Below are positions 14,101 to 29,100 of a DNA stretch of 64,000 nt, piece by piece. Where the stretch lies: assembly GCF_036370855.1 (NCBI RefSeq), contig NC_088099.1:26503501-26567500 (forward strand). The letters are read 5' to 3'. This stretch comes from Dromaius novaehollandiae. Taxonomy: Eukaryota > Chordata > Aves > Casuariiformes > Dromaiidae. The notes under the pieces are model-generated. The model did no database searches. It saw only the letters and a list, made by a program, of their open reading frames with translations, and was not told where the DNA came from. The translations under genes were made by a program, and so were the position numbers. The stretch's first letter is position 1; each line of letters begins with the position of its first letter.

Positions 14101-17100
14101 TTTTGTGTGATTTAAATGTAGCGCACATGAAAACAGTGCACAAATCTTAACATTTGTGTATTATCAGCTAGATTCTTTATATTAGAACACCTTCATGCTG
14201 CTCCAGAAGCATAAGAAATTGCAGCAAGCAGACAGTTCTGGAAAACGGACTTAGCAAGCACTACACACCTGGTTCTGCACCATCCCTCCTCCCTCCTTTT
14301 GTCTTAGAGGGAGATAGTCTCATTCTGTGTGAGACCTCTCTCTTCAGGAATACTTGGGAAGATGACTATGAGTTTTAACAGTGTTTTGCTGTTTTGATTC
14401 ATATCAAATTCATTATATGATCCAAATAATGTCAGTGAGGAAGAAAAATCCAGAAACACATTCTTCTTGGACTGTGCTTTCAGCCTTTTCCAGAAATGGT
14501 AGCTGAAATTTGCTACAATTTTATTAAGTATGTACTGCCCCTTCAAATAAATCCTGATGATTATTGAGGAATGCAGTTTGGAGGTGCTAACATTGTTAAT
14601 TATGATAGTCAATTGATGTTAGTTCCCTTCATCCTGCGTTCTCATGGACTCTGTCTAAAATACAAGTTTGTTTCCTAAAAGGTTTCTGAGCAGTAAGTTC
14701 ATCACTCTTACTCTATTAAAATGGCATCCTAGTATAAAAACCCTTGTTTTATGGTAGGCTAGGAAAGAATGTCTTTCATGAGAAGTTTTGTAAGTACCTG
14801 TGGTGGCTATCATGCATGTGTAAGATTGTGCTTCTTTAAAAATCTTGCTTTCTGTCCATACTCAAAACTGCAAGGGTCAAGACATTTGGGGATTTATTTC
14901 CAGCAGGCTCTAGTGAGAAAGGAAGAAGACTCAGAATAATGGGAACTGTTTGTTTCCCTGAAAGACACAAGTCTGTCTTTTACCCTTTCAGGAGCCCAGA
15001 AATTATTTTCATAGAATCTGAGTTAAGCTAGGGAAGCTCAACTCTTACAGTGTAAAGAACATAGCTTTCTTATGTACCCTGAGTTTTTGCAAGATTTGCA
15101 AAGGGCTCAGTACCATTCTAGAAATGTTTGCATTTTTTATTTCTGTAGAATAGTAGGATTGGTGACACTGCCTATTGTATGTCTGTAATGGTCTTTAAAA
15201 TTCTCCAAAGTGTGTTTAATTTTCTGCTTTCCAGGTCCTGAAAATATTTCAGAATTTAGGAGCAGAAATTAATCTGTCTAAAAGTTCAAAAATTCAAAAA
15301 CATTGAAGAGGCATCATTCCCGTCCATCCTGTAGTAGATTGACTAATCACCCTCTAACTTAAATCTGAGTTTGTTAATGTTAATATTTTCCAGCTAATTT
15401 CAGTCCTCTCTGGGAACATGTACTGTGTGAGAGGTCTTGGCTCTCTTGAAGTCAATGATTTAAGCATACTGCTGTCCCACAGAAGTGAAAGGTGACAATT
15501 TTCAACCACAGAGTCACAGTCACAGAGTGGTTGAGGTTGGAAGGGACCTCTGGCGGTCATCTAGGCCAACCCCCCTGCTCAAGCAGGGTCACCTAGAACA
15601 CATTGCGCAGGATTGCGTCCAGGCAGGTTTTGAATATCTCCAGAGAAGGACACTCCACAACCTCTCTGGGCAACCTGTCCCAGTGCTCTGTCATCCTCAG
15701 AGTAAAGAAGCTTTTCCTCCTGTTCAGATGGAACTGCCTGTGTTTCAGTCTGTGCCCGTTGCCTCTTGTCCTGTCGCCAGGCGCCACTGAAAATAGTCTG
15801 GCCCCATCCTCTTGACACCCTCCCTTAAGGTATTTGTATACATTGATAAGATCCCCTCTCAGTCTTCTCTTCTCCATGCTAAACAGGCCCAGCTCTCTCA
15901 GCCTTTCCTCATAAGAGAGATGCTCCAGTCCCCTAATCATCTTCATAGCCCTATGCTGGACTCGCTGCAGTAGTGCCATGTCTCTCTTGTACTGGGGAGC
16001 CCAGAATTGGACACAGTACTCCAGATGTGACCTCACCAGGGCTGAGTAGAGGGGGATGATCACCTCCCTCGACCTGCTCGCAACACTCTTCCTAATGCAC
16101 CCCAGGATACCATTGGCCTTCTTGGCCACAAGGGCACGTTGCTGTCTCACGGTTAACTTGTTGTCCACCAGGACTCCCAGGTCCTCCTCTGCAGAGCTGC
16201 TTTCCAGCTGCACCCACAACCTGTACTGGTGCATGGGGTTCTTCCTCCCTAGGTGCAGGACCCTGCACTTGCCTCTGTTGAACTTCATGAGGTTCCTCTC
16301 TGCCCAACTCTCCAGCCTGTCCAGGGCTCTCTGAATGGCAGCACAGCCCTCTGGGGTATCAGCCAGTGCTGAGATTTTCATAATGCAGGCAAGATATTCA
16401 TTCTAGTCCAAACTTCCCCGACTGTGGACCCCTGAGTACCTTCAAAGTAGAGCTGTAGATCCTTGTGCAGTGAATTTAAGCTTGTTTGATAGCAAACTGG
16501 TTAGTGGATAATAGGCTAAAAACTGTTGCCCTGAGCTTTTCTGTGTTCACATGTTCCTGCTTCAGATGTGGACAAGAGTGATCAGAGGGGTATTGATTTA
16601 ATTTCTGAAATTACATTGCAGAAAGCAGTTTGCCATTTGATCTGCAGAAAACTTACATATGCTCTGATGCCGCTGGTGCCCATCTGAAATATACTTCCTC
16701 TGTGAATTTTTTTGTTTTATGTGGCAGATGCCTGAAGCTATTTGCTGCTTTTGCAGTAAAAGAGGGAGTCATCACAAATCTGGAGTCCGTATTGACACAT
16801 CTACACCCAAGCACCGTCTGGAAACCATCTATCTGCTGCTATGTAGTAGTGATTGCCATCCTTGAAACTAGTAGTAATTCTAAGAGAAATTCAAGGGAGA
16901 CATTTCTCTCCTATGTCCATATAACTTAAGCTAAAGACATTTCAATAGAGATTTGGGTGGAAAGAGTGAAAATCCATAAACGCTTAATGCAGGTTGAAGG
17001 GCTTGGATCTTGCTCTAGATTGAAAAGACTGAATCTAGTTAAATTATTGCAAGCGAATAGGGACAAATAATTCTAAAAGAAATGCATCTCTGCTGTAGTG

Positions 17101-20100
17101 AACTACCTAGTTTTGGATAATGCCTTTATTCTGAGTTGAAATTTACCTTTTGCACAGAAACTGTGCTAATGCTTTTCGTGGCACTAAAGTAGGAGCTGGA
17201 TGTAACTCAAATTACAAAACAGTTGATTTATTTTCCGTTGTAATCTTAAAATGTTCTTTTCCTTTCTCCTCTAAGTTCTTTAGTAATCTTAATGAGAGTA
17301 ATATATGCTTGTGACCAAGTAATCTGAGAATTTAAAGTAATGGTAATTGAATGACTTTTAATCTTCCAGACTTAATTAAAGTTTGAGTGTCTCGTGATTA
17401 AGTTTCCATTTTTTTTTTAGTTTGAACCAACACAGAGCTTAATTTAAGCCTTAATTTTAAATCTATAAAAGATTAGTTATTGTCTTTCCATCTTAATTTT
17501 CAGGGAGTGTCTTGGTGAAGCACATGAACCTTGTGACTGTCAAACCTGGAAAGACTGGCTACAGAAAATATCTGAAATGAAACCAGAAGAACGTAAGAGT
17601 CATGCATGTTTTCGAATTTTGTTGTATTTTATTTTTAGAGGGGGTTTTTTTAGTTGTGTTAAGTAAAAATTCTACATTCTTTGAAAAATAGGGTAAAAGA
17701 GAGGAAGAAAATGAAGCCCCTCCATGGGACTTCATGGCTCTAACCACGTCAGCTGATGTGGAAGTGTGGTATATTAGGCAATGCTAATGGTAGACTACTC
17801 TCCTTAAACCATTCCTCCCCAGTGTGTCATCATAAATCTGTGTGCATATCAGTCAGGATATATAAAACTCTTTAGCCTTCCTCTTACAGCTTTCTTTTGC
17901 AAACCTATGTGATTTATTCCTGACTATAATTTAATCTGTCCTAGTCAATTTTAAACCTTTTAGCCCAGTCTGCACTTCTGTTTGAATTGTACTCCATGCA
18001 GTTATTTAAAGTGTGCTTTAAACTACTTCAAGTTAACAGGTGATAATAATAGTGAGGTTGAGGATGAATTGTGGAGGGAATTGTGGGGAATGGCTTAATG
18101 TTAAGTAACTTTTAGTGAAACAACTACTAAGATTTGGGTTTACACAAGAGAAAAGTTTTCTTGGCGTGGTCAACAGAAACAAAATAATTAAACATTAACA
18201 GTAATTGGAATAAATCCTAACGTAACTTGGTTACAGTTCAGAACCTTTCCATAATATGTTATATATTATTTTGTAAAGCATAGAAAATTATGGAAAGAGG
18301 AAAAATACACCGTATTTTGTTAATTTTAATGCCAATTTTTCTCATATATTTTTTTCTTATGTATATATTATATATCTTTTATATAAAATGAGTCTATATA
18401 TAAAAGTAAAATATATTACACTATATAAATAGTATGCATAATATCATATAGAATGTGTATCATATAGAATGAGAATGTATATATATATTTTTATGAGAAA
18501 TATGTATATATAGTGAAGAATTATGATATTTTGTCAAGAATTAAGTAAACATATATCTTTCGTAATCTGATTTTCACAAAGGATTTCACAAATATAGTTT
18601 AACTTCTCTGCTTTTATCACGCTTCATATCCTCCTGTCACCCTCATAAAGTTGTGGGAGTTAGTGAGGCTTATGAAGATGCTGCCAACTGCCTGTGGTTA
18701 CTAACTAACTCTAAACCATGCGCCAACTGCAAATCTCCAATTCAAAAGAATGAGGGCTGCAACCACATGCAATGTGCGAAGGTAAGAAAGACCTGTCAAA
18801 TAATTTGTTTCATACGGTTGAAACCATAATACAGGTTGTGTGCATCACATAGGCATTTTATGAGCACAAACATTCCACACCTGAAATTCATGCCTGCAAT
18901 CTGTTGGAAGAATGAAACCTGTTGAAAGAATTACGCAATTTGCAAATTGTGTATTACATGTGTTTAGATAATGTTTCATATTTAGTGAAGTCTGGTTAGT
19001 TGGCAAGTGAACAGTGTGATGATCTCAATTTCATAAACACATAAGATTTGTTGTCAATACAGTAAAAAACTTAAGGAAACAGAAATCATTGATAGTTTCA
19101 TCATTATTAATGATCTGGAAGAGAAAGAACATACGAAGTTGGCAGAAGATGATATATTTTAAGGAGTGGTAAGCCCTAATGAAGGCTTTGCCTTACTGCA
19201 TTTTTCTTTTGCATTATTTCTCTAACATAGCAACAAAGCGGAGAAGTTTAAATGGAAGAATGTAAAAAGGAATTAATCAGTAGGAATGTAAAAACAGTAA
19301 AGCAGTAATGTCGAAAGAGGCTTATTAGTGACAGCAGCCAAAAAATTAGTCATGAGTTTGCACTGTGCTACCAAAATAGAGAAAATATTTTTTGCCATAA
19401 GTTCAGTATCATTTGAGGATGCTTATTCTCTCAAATAGGCTAAAAGCTGCATATTTAGCATACCTCTTTATTTCAGAAATATCTTATTTAAGCACAGCTA
19501 ATATTTCATTAAAATTAAGATACTAGGCACACACTTGACATAGGCACACACTTGACATAGTTGGCTTCTGATAAAAAGGCTAAGAGATGTAGAAAATAAT
19601 TTTTTTTTCTGGAAATTTTTTAGTCTCTCTCCACTGCAGTCCAGATCCCATTTTCTTTATATTGTCATCACTTATTCTCTCTCTGTCTATGGTACAAATC
19701 AAAGGGGCTATTGAAGTTCATTGGTTATTTTTTCTTCTTCCTAAATGATTTTTTTTAAAGAGCTCCTAAATTCCATAGTGTTACAAAGTGTACAAGTTAT
19801 GTTGTTTAGCACCATTTGAAATTTTCCAAACTATAAGCAGAGGTAAGAATGTTTGAAATAGTTATTCATAGAAGAATTTCATTGGGGCCAATAATGAAAG
19901 AATTCCTATGTGGGATATAACAAAAATCTTTTCAGTTGTTTGACAGCAGTCGTTGCCACCAACCTCATCTCTACAGAGTGAAAGTACAGCTTCAGGCTTG
20001 AAAAGGCTTTGGCCGTTAAACACTGCTGAATATAGATAATTTAATTTAGTACCATTCAGAGGCACTGACTGACAACCACAGTTCTCCTTTTTTCTATGAT

Positions 20101-23100
20101 CCTGTATGTTAAAACAGCTTAAAGTGGCCCTAAAACAGCCAGATTCCTTTTGTGGAGGAGAAATCTCTGCAAACAGAAGCTGCCTCCTCTCAGCCTAGTG
20201 AAGAAGGAAGGGAAGGGTACCCTCAAGGTCGTTCCAGGGCTCACATGCAAGGTATAGCAGACATCTCTCCTATTTCTTCGTCCACAAAAGTAAGGGTTTG
20301 TTATGAAGCTCCTGCCTTTGCTGCAGTAACTTCTGCTCTGATCTACCACATGAAAAGCAGAGAGCTGCAACTGCCTCTCCTCAGTTAGCACGTGCCTTGG
20401 ATACTCTTTAGCCATAAAACCAGGCTTGTGTATTTAGACAGGCACAGTGCTGTTTTAGGAGCCTGGTTTCCAAGGAAACAAGGCTTATGCAATTCTGCTA
20501 TGTCTGTCACTTCCCTAACTCTAGTAGGTTTTTAACCTTCTGGGTACTTTGAACAAGATACAAAAGAGCAGGAGAGGCTTCAGAGATACAAAGTTACTGC
20601 AGGTGTCATGAGACTTGGTAGCTGTATGGTGCAGAGACCTAATTTATACTGCCAGCAAGAGAGAGGCTGAAATACCTGCTCAGCAATTGCCTCTTCTGCT
20701 TGGCTCAGCCAGTGACCAGTCAGCACAGGCCTGATTTGGGAGCCAAGGCAGTGCTGCCCCCCCAGCCACTAGGGGACATAAAACAGAGCTCAGGGTTTGG
20801 GGAGAAGATGTGTGGAAATAGATGGATGCATTTTTGAGGGTTTAATGAGAGCAGGGAAACCGGAGGTATTAGAGGATAGTCTGGTGTTGGGGTCAATGCT
20901 GGTGAATGTTGGGTTACAGAGGAGGCTATTGGAGATGTGGTGAGAGATTAGAAGATAGGATGAAGAGGTCCTGGAGGAGGTAAATTGGGAGAGAGGTAGG
21001 ATTATTGCAGTAGGAGCATGAGACACAAATTCATAGGAAATCAAGCTTTAGTAGTTTTGTTGCTCATGGAGCAACTTGGTTTTAGTACGATTCTCTTCTC
21101 ATAATGAATATGTGAATGACAAGTAAACTACCCAATGATACACACTCAACACTCTTTTGCATGATTACTCTTATACTTTTCTATAAGCACACAACTCCAA
21201 AAAATGTTTAAGAGCAAAGATGGTGCACTGCAATAGCAAGAAGAAATATCCCTAGTCTGCACTGCTTTTTAGAAAAAAGGCAGCATCACTGGTGAGATGA
21301 AATTTGCAAAAGTACAATCGAAGAATTAGGTTTCATTTGTTCCTATAATATATTTAATTGAATGTATAAAGCAACTACTGATGCACACATTTTGTATGGA
21401 CTAGGTATTCCTGGAAAGGTTAAACAGGTTAAATTTATCAGAGAGAGGAACAATGTGGCTTAATTTTCAAATTCCAATAATAATAGTAATGGCTTCTTAC
21501 CAATTAGTGTAAATTTTTGCTTCAGCTTTTTAGGATTTTTCTTTGCTCGTCTACAAACCAGATAAAATAAAAAGGATTCACCAGCTCTTAAAGTCTTATG
21601 TCCATCTATGAATAACTTCAATTATTTTGAAATAAACCAGCTGAAAACACACTACTGTTTTGAGAATAATACAGTTTGATCTCTGATGCAAAGAAGCCTG
21701 CACAAGGCAGATCCACTTGGAAAGTGTTACCTGTTTTGAAAGCTGTCTACTCAGTAGATGGTGAAAAGGCTTAGCTTGAAGTAGTATTCACTCTTCACAG
21801 TTTATGTGCCGTTTCTCTTTCTTTAATAGTTGTTATTACTGTTTTGCACCAGGAACTCAACATGACTAAAATACTGGTAATCACATTTCTTGAATTGATA
21901 TTAAGAAAGAAGAGAAAGGAAAATCTTACAGAAGACTGAGATTTGACCTAAATTTTCCCATTCCTTTAGAGTATATGTTTTTATTTATTTGATAGATAAA
22001 GTTAGGTGGGCATTTTTAAGGTTTTAAGTGCCCTTTTTACCTCAGAGCAGATATTAACTCATAGCACTTCTTTCACATTCACTGCACTACAAAGATAGCA
22101 GCAGTCTTGCAGCTGGAAACAGCAGATTTCAAAAGGATCTCTCTTGAACTGCTGATAATGATCACAGTACAGAGAGCACTAGAATTGAGTGGAAAACTGT
22201 TCTTTTCTACCTGGAGAATATTTAAGATTCTGAAAAATTACTGCTTTCCAAATTGGAAAGAAAGTCAAAATCTTGAACATTTTTCATGAGCCGACAACTG
22301 AAGAAAATTCAGGTCAGTTGAAGCACTGCATTCTGATAATGGAAATGTTTTGTTTTAATTTTGAACATTTTACATTTAAATGCATATTCCTGTATAAATT
22401 ATTTGTTTCATTTTAATGACATTGAAATTAAACTTATTGATAATTTCACATCTCAGGTAGGAAGTTTCTTAAAGCCAACCCTTTCTCATGAATGGTTTCC
22501 ATGTCACTTAAACAACAGGACTGTCTTGTTTTTAAAACAAAAAACAAAGGAGCCCCCCTCCCCCCCCAAAAAAACAGGCCTCACCAGATGTATATATCAT
22601 TTGATTTATTCCACCCACTTGAAATTTCACTTGTAGATCCAACACAATCCTGTGATCCAAGGAACAAAAATATGACTGACATGGTTTGATACCACTGATT
22701 TTCTGTAGTATGTAAAGTAGGAAGAAGCCTCCTCAAACATTTTATTTTTGCCATAAACACACTCAGGACTATGTTAATCCTTCAGTTGTTTATGGTGGAA
22801 TAATGATGCATATCTGCACATCTACAACATATCAGCTTCTTTTTTTTCCCTTGTTCTTTCTCTTCTGAAGTGCAAATATGACTTTTGCTGGATATGCTTG
22901 GAAGAATGGAAGAAGCACAGCTCTTCCACTGGGGGCTATTACAGATGCACTCGCTATGAAGTTATTCAACATGTAGAGGAACAGTCCAAAGAGATGACAG
23001 TAGAGGTAACAGATGAAAATATTTGTTTAAAAAACAGCACAATGACTGCAATTCTCTATTTAAGATGGGTTTCATAAAATTCTTTCCAAACAGATTTTTA

Positions 23101-26100
23101 AATGAGAAAATATAAATTTGAATATACTGAAGAGACAGAAAGAAAATACTGCTTATTTGTGGGTAACAACATAAGATCTGGTTCTGTTGTTGGCTTTTTT
23201 CACAACCACTAGCTGACTTTAGACAAGTCATTTTACTTCTCTGTGCCATGGTTTCCTTCTGTAAAATGGGTGTGCTGGTACTTTAATTAGCTACCGTGCC
23301 CTACAGAAGATTTGTCTTAACCTTGGCATTTGGAAAGTCTGCTTGAAAATAGCATGCATGCACAGCATATCAACTCTGTAGCTATAGTATTTGCAGACTT
23401 AAATTTTTTTTTCCAAAAATTGCTTTTGTCTGTTTTCTTACGTGGTACTTATCAGTGTTGGATATAATGCCTTATGTATCATGGGAACAGATACAGTTAG
23501 TTATATAATTATATGTAATGATGCTTTTTAAATTAAACTATAAAATTTATCTTGGTTTGTTTTTTTCCTTCCCCACTTCTTATTTTCTAGGCTGAAAAGA
23601 AACATAGAAGATTTCAAGAGCTTGATAGGTTTATGCACTATTACACAAGGTTTAAGAACCATGAACTTAGCTACCAGGTGTGGGTTAAACCATTTTTACT
23701 AATTTCTATTTCCACTTTATTCATCTCAAAATAATTAACTTACTGTGTTTCATTTATTTTCTTGTTCTAGTTAGAACAGCGCCTTCTAAAAACAGCCAAA
23801 GAAAAGATGGAGCAGTTGAGTAGAGCTCTCAGTGGAAGTAAGTAGAATTTGTTAGTATTTGCTGTAATCTGTGAATTTGATTTGAAATCAAATCAAATCT
23901 GTTTTAGCTAAACCTTCTTTTGAATAGAGCTCATTTCAGTCTGCTGTGTGATGTGATCTCTCCAGCACTGTAATTCACAGGTTGTAGATAAAAGCTAAAC
24001 GTAATTTGTAGGGTAAATTTTATGTATCCAAAGACACGGGGAAAAAAAGCATTAGTAAGAGAGAAGCTAATATTCTGTGCTTGTTTCTTATAAGAACACT
24101 GTATAATCATTTAGAACCTGCTGTTGTTTACTTGCAAAATATTTAACTGACATGCATATAAATTTCACTGTTTTGGAGGAAAACTCTTACAGTAAAAGAA
24201 ATGCTGACATTAGCAGGAAAAGATCCTCACAGTCTTGTATCACCTTACAGCTGAGGGAGGCTGTCCTGACACTACATTCATTGAAGACGCTGTACAAGAG
24301 CTTCTAAAAACTCGCCGCATTCTCAAGTGTTCTTATCCATATGGATTCTTTTTGGAGCCTAAAAGCACAAAGAAAGAAATATTTGAACTTATGCAGGTAA
24401 CAGATGCATATGTTTTGCTTTTATACTGTCACTTTTTGGTAGTATCAGTTATCCACATCACCTCATGTTTTTTGTAGTGTAAGACTGATATGCTTCATAT
24501 TTATAACCAAGTTTGGAAATAAGTGCATTTTTATTCTATAACACAGTAGCTTTTAGTTCAATCTTAGAGTGAATTAAAATAACACTGCTGCAGGAGGGGC
24601 AGAGTAAGGGACAGGTGGATGAGGGAAAAAGAGGAAAACAATTTAGTCTTACCCTGATTTTCCGAAGATAACATTTCAGCTGAATTCTCATTGTGAACCA
24701 GCTTCATAGCCCAAAGCCAAAAGATGCCTTCCACAAAGAGCTCTTCCACTGGCTCCTAGCAAGTAGCAAGCAGAGATACTTGCATTTCTCAGACTGCAGA
24801 GCAGCCTGGAACGAGGGGCAGGGGTATTCTGGGGTAGGGAGGAGCACTAGAATAACTCCATGCAATCTTTATCTCCCTTTCCAATTCTTCTCACCTGTTT
24901 TTTTCCCTACTTATGTATCTAACACATTGGTGAGGGCAAAAATTGGGGAGTATCTTTGTGGTGATGGCATCAGCTGAGCTGGGCAGGTGCTGCTGCCTCC
25001 TTCCTTCCCGTAGGGCCCTGAGTATGTGCAAGGCATGTGTGAGTGCAGGGACCCTACTGCAAGTGGGAGGGCAGAAGTCAGATCAGTTAAGGGGTAGGCT
25101 AGAAGGGCAGGTGTTTTGGGGTGGGGAATGGACAGCATGGCTTGTTACACTTGGAGGAACTGGGGAACTAGAATTCGGAAAGCAGGAGTTTGAGTGTGCA
25201 TCTACATACGGGATAGGATGGAGCCAAGGCCAAACCATCACAGGAAAGATGAGGCAAGCAATAAAGTAGGGCAGCTAGAGCAGGCTTCTGGGCATGCACT
25301 GAACACTTCAGGGCCTCGCATGGTCATTACCTAGCTCAAAGTCTTACTGATGAATCAAGGCTGTTGTGTTAGAGTATTGAACATTGAATAAAAAGGTGAT
25401 TCCTGCCTCCAGCCAGCTTTGGATCAAAGAAGAAAGAACAGAGGGAGAAGCAGAAAACAAACTATTACAGGTCTTCCTGCTAAGCAGATTCTCAGTATGT
25501 CATTTCTGTAGTAGTAACAATTAGTTGAGAGCTGGTGTTTCAGAGGTCGCCTGCTGGATGATATTTTCAGGAAAATGGAAATCATTCAGTTCAGTGTTTA
25601 TGGTGGAGTTCTGCCTGATGTTAATTTCACTGTAAAATTATTTTATTTTTTACTTATTATTACTGCAGACAGACTTAGAAATGGTCACTGAAGACCTTGC
25701 ACAGAAAGTGAACAGGCCTTACCTTCGGACTCCTCGCCATAAGATCATCCGTGCAGCTTGTCTTGTGCAGCAGAAGCGGCAAGAATTTTTAGCCTCTGTG
25801 GCCCGTGGTGTTGCTCCTGCAGACTCACCAGAAGCACCAAGGCGCAGGTAATCCAGACAAAAAAGTGTGCAACTCAAAGAAGTTCATTTGATAGCTGTCA
25901 GAGTGGGTGAATCCACCTACCCACTCTCATCCTTTGACAGCAAGGTAAAGTGGAGCTGATAGACTTGGTGGCTGTAGATCACCAGAGTGACATTTTCTTG
26001 GTCATTTGATCCATGCAGAATTGTGACTTTTCACAGACTCAAATGCACGTATGCTGTTAATCAACCTCCCTTTGTTGATAAAACTGCAAATGAGAAACCT

Positions 26101-29100
26101 CTGCTGGCTTTTAAAATTGCATCAAACCCCAAGACCAAGACCAGTTTTTGTGAGCACTGAAAGCGACAGGGGCCCGTTCAGCTTAGAGAGGCTGGGATTC
26201 TATTTTTCACTTCCTTGGCACTTAAGAGAATCTGATTCACTGTGTAAGTCAGTGTTGGTACCTGGTCAGCTAACAAGTAGTGTGATTTGAAATCAGCATT
26301 TAAGTAAAAAAAAACATATGTTAAAAAACCTTTAAAGTGATAGTTGAACAAATTGAGCAGCAGTGTTTCACTACTGTTTTGTTGCAGCTATATTTTAAAC
26401 CATGTGAAGCTGCTCTTAGTTTGGTGTGATTGTACGTGACTTACCACTAAATCATACTTCTGTCTTTCATGGTGACAAGTTAAAAACCTAAAACTGGCAT
26501 TCAGTTTTCTTTCAATACAATAATACATATTAGTTTGCAAACTCCACTGTTACTACTTTTTGATAAAGAATTTACATTACATAGTTACTTATATGGACTA
26601 TTCTGCTGTCCCCACCTGTTCCTACAGCAGCAAGTATGCAGGACACGCTTAGGACGGTATACGTTTACCAGGGGTTCGGTATGCAGTCATAATTTGAAAA
26701 CTTGTTGGGTTTGCCCCTTGTATTTTGACTTCAGTTATCCAAACAGTATGAACTGAGTGTTTGAGAATTTGTGTACTGCAGCTTCCCCATATAAACTGCT
26801 TCCCCTTTTGTGATATATTAATGATTAGATGTTATGACTTCCATTTCACTTTTATGCTTCAAGATTGTCACTAAATACCTGGCACACTCAGAAAATCTAT
26901 AAGTGCTTGCTAAATATACCAAGCAGTTCTGGAATCACCAACAATTTAATTGTATGGTTTTCTTAATGAATTTTAAGGTAAGAATTAAAGCAGAAGATTT
27001 GTTAACTTGAGAGACTTACAATTGCACTACTTTTTATAGGTTGTGTTTTGAAGCTGTGTAGGTTGTTCATACTTTATTCTACTTCTAAATTTCATGGTAT
27101 ATCTCCTTTAATTTTATAGCTTTGCTGGTGGAACGTGGGATTGGGAGTATTTAGGATTTGCATCCCCTGAGGTAACCTTTTTTTAAAAAAAAATTTTTGA
27201 ATTTAGTTGTGCATAGAAGCATAGGTATGATTTAATCTGCATGAAGAGCTTCCTTGTTTTGATTCAAAGCATATCAAGCTGGCAAAGTTTCGTTTAAGCG
27301 GTTTTATTTATTTCACAATAGAAGGAAATATATGCATAGCTAATTGCGCAATAACTCTAAACAATGATTCTAATATGGATATAGTTATTTCAGATGGCAT
27401 TAGGTGAGCTACTTTGTATTAAACATTTTCCAACTTCATAACCCGTTTTAAAGTTGTGTATAAGCTGGTGTCTATGTGCTGCATGTTTTAAAGTAATGAA
27501 TATATGAAACTGTGTAGATTATTTTTGAATGCAACATCAGTCCAGCAGAATTTGATAAAAAGTCTAAGAAATTCCATCCTTTAATAATAATCAAAACCAG
27601 ACATGCATACAATTAAATATTGTTAACCATTTGAAATGTTCTTTTTTAATTTTATGCATTAAAGCAGGATGGAAATCAGGTACACGTACCAGATGAATTT
27701 CTGCTAACTAAACCATGAATGAAAATTGCAATTTTTAAAATGAATATTCTACAATCTGTATATGGGAAAAGACTATATAATTTTCAAGAAAGCAGTAAGA
27801 TAGGAGAAGCTTCCTATGAAGCTTTCCCTTATCGTCTTAATATTTATTTAATATTCTGGGATCATTAGATTAAAGCATACAGTTAGGAAGGAAGCTTCAT
27901 CTCAATATTTCCTTGTTGCTGTATTCTTTCTAGCTAGTCATTTTAAAAGATCCTGGAAATCTCCGTGTACTCTCTCTGTATATTTCCTTTGCTATTGTTG
28001 TTGGCTAGCATCATCACACTGGTGAGAAAATAGCTTGCTTCTCAACAAAAAATCAGCTTGCTTCTCCTGTCTAGTTCCTTTAGACTTTGTTTTTAAATAA
28101 TTCTGTGTTTTATAATATTAAATTGCGATGTTGCTGTGTCATCAGTGGAACTGGTTAAGAGAAAAAGCTGATAATCAATATGCTGATAAGCTGTTTAGCA
28201 GTAGGTACCATTGCAGTTATGCTGAGATGATGGCTTAAGAGTTTTTATGATTTGCCTAAATAAGCATTGTCTGATGCAGGTTGGCTTCTTTGCTACATAG
28301 TTATGAAAGATACTTGCAACCACCTATGATAAAGGAATTTTGTAGAATTAATAATGGTCATCTTTGTTTATTTTTAGTGAATTTCACTACAAAATTTTGA
28401 CACAGAGCTGTACTTTTACTGACAAGTAGTAGAATATCTGTGTATACTAGATTGTCACAGAAAATAAAATCTTACTGTTTTTAGCAAAGAGCACTGCTTG
28501 TTATAGGCCATTGTGTGAAATTTCCATATTTCTACCCAACAAAATTAAAACTTGCTTTCCAAGTAATCAGAAATAAAATTGTTTCAGTAGTAGTTGAGAT
28601 AACTATCTAAAGCCTAAAAAAACAGCCAAATGTATTGTTAAACGGCTACTGGCAAAATCTATGATTTTACTGCAAACAGATGAAAGACAAAATCTGATAT
28701 GATTTATAAATCTTAGTGTTCATTTTTCATAATTCCTTATCTGACTCATAGTGATACCACATTTTTTTTAACTAATCCAGTTACATTGTTTCATATCAAA
28801 ATTTGATTTTTGTTTTTGTTTGGAGGGTGGAGCAGGTTAGTAATACAAGATAGTAGTAACCTTCAGTTTAGGAATCCCAAAGCACCCTAGGACCTGGAAG
28901 AGTATTTGGTATCACTTCATGCTTGCCCTGTTTTTATGCTGCTCCCTAGGCCAACAAGCATCTGCTACTACTGCTGGAGACACAACGTTGGGCTAAATGA
29001 ACCTTTTGTCTAATCCAGTACAGTGATTTTTATGTTCTTATAATTTTCATGGATCTTCTTATGTAGACAAAAATCTGCCCAAAGTGATCATTTTGTAAAA

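Larger units (their letters stand above)
11829..17503 (+). other. ANKIB1: ANKIB1 intron hosting a CR1 LINE
   Basis: The 5.7-kb intron between the two IBR exons. Apart from the CR1 copy (15508-16385, minus) and short A runs near 12518 and 13331, I see no feature. The open frames here have no recognisable protein content. Confidence 0.6.
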
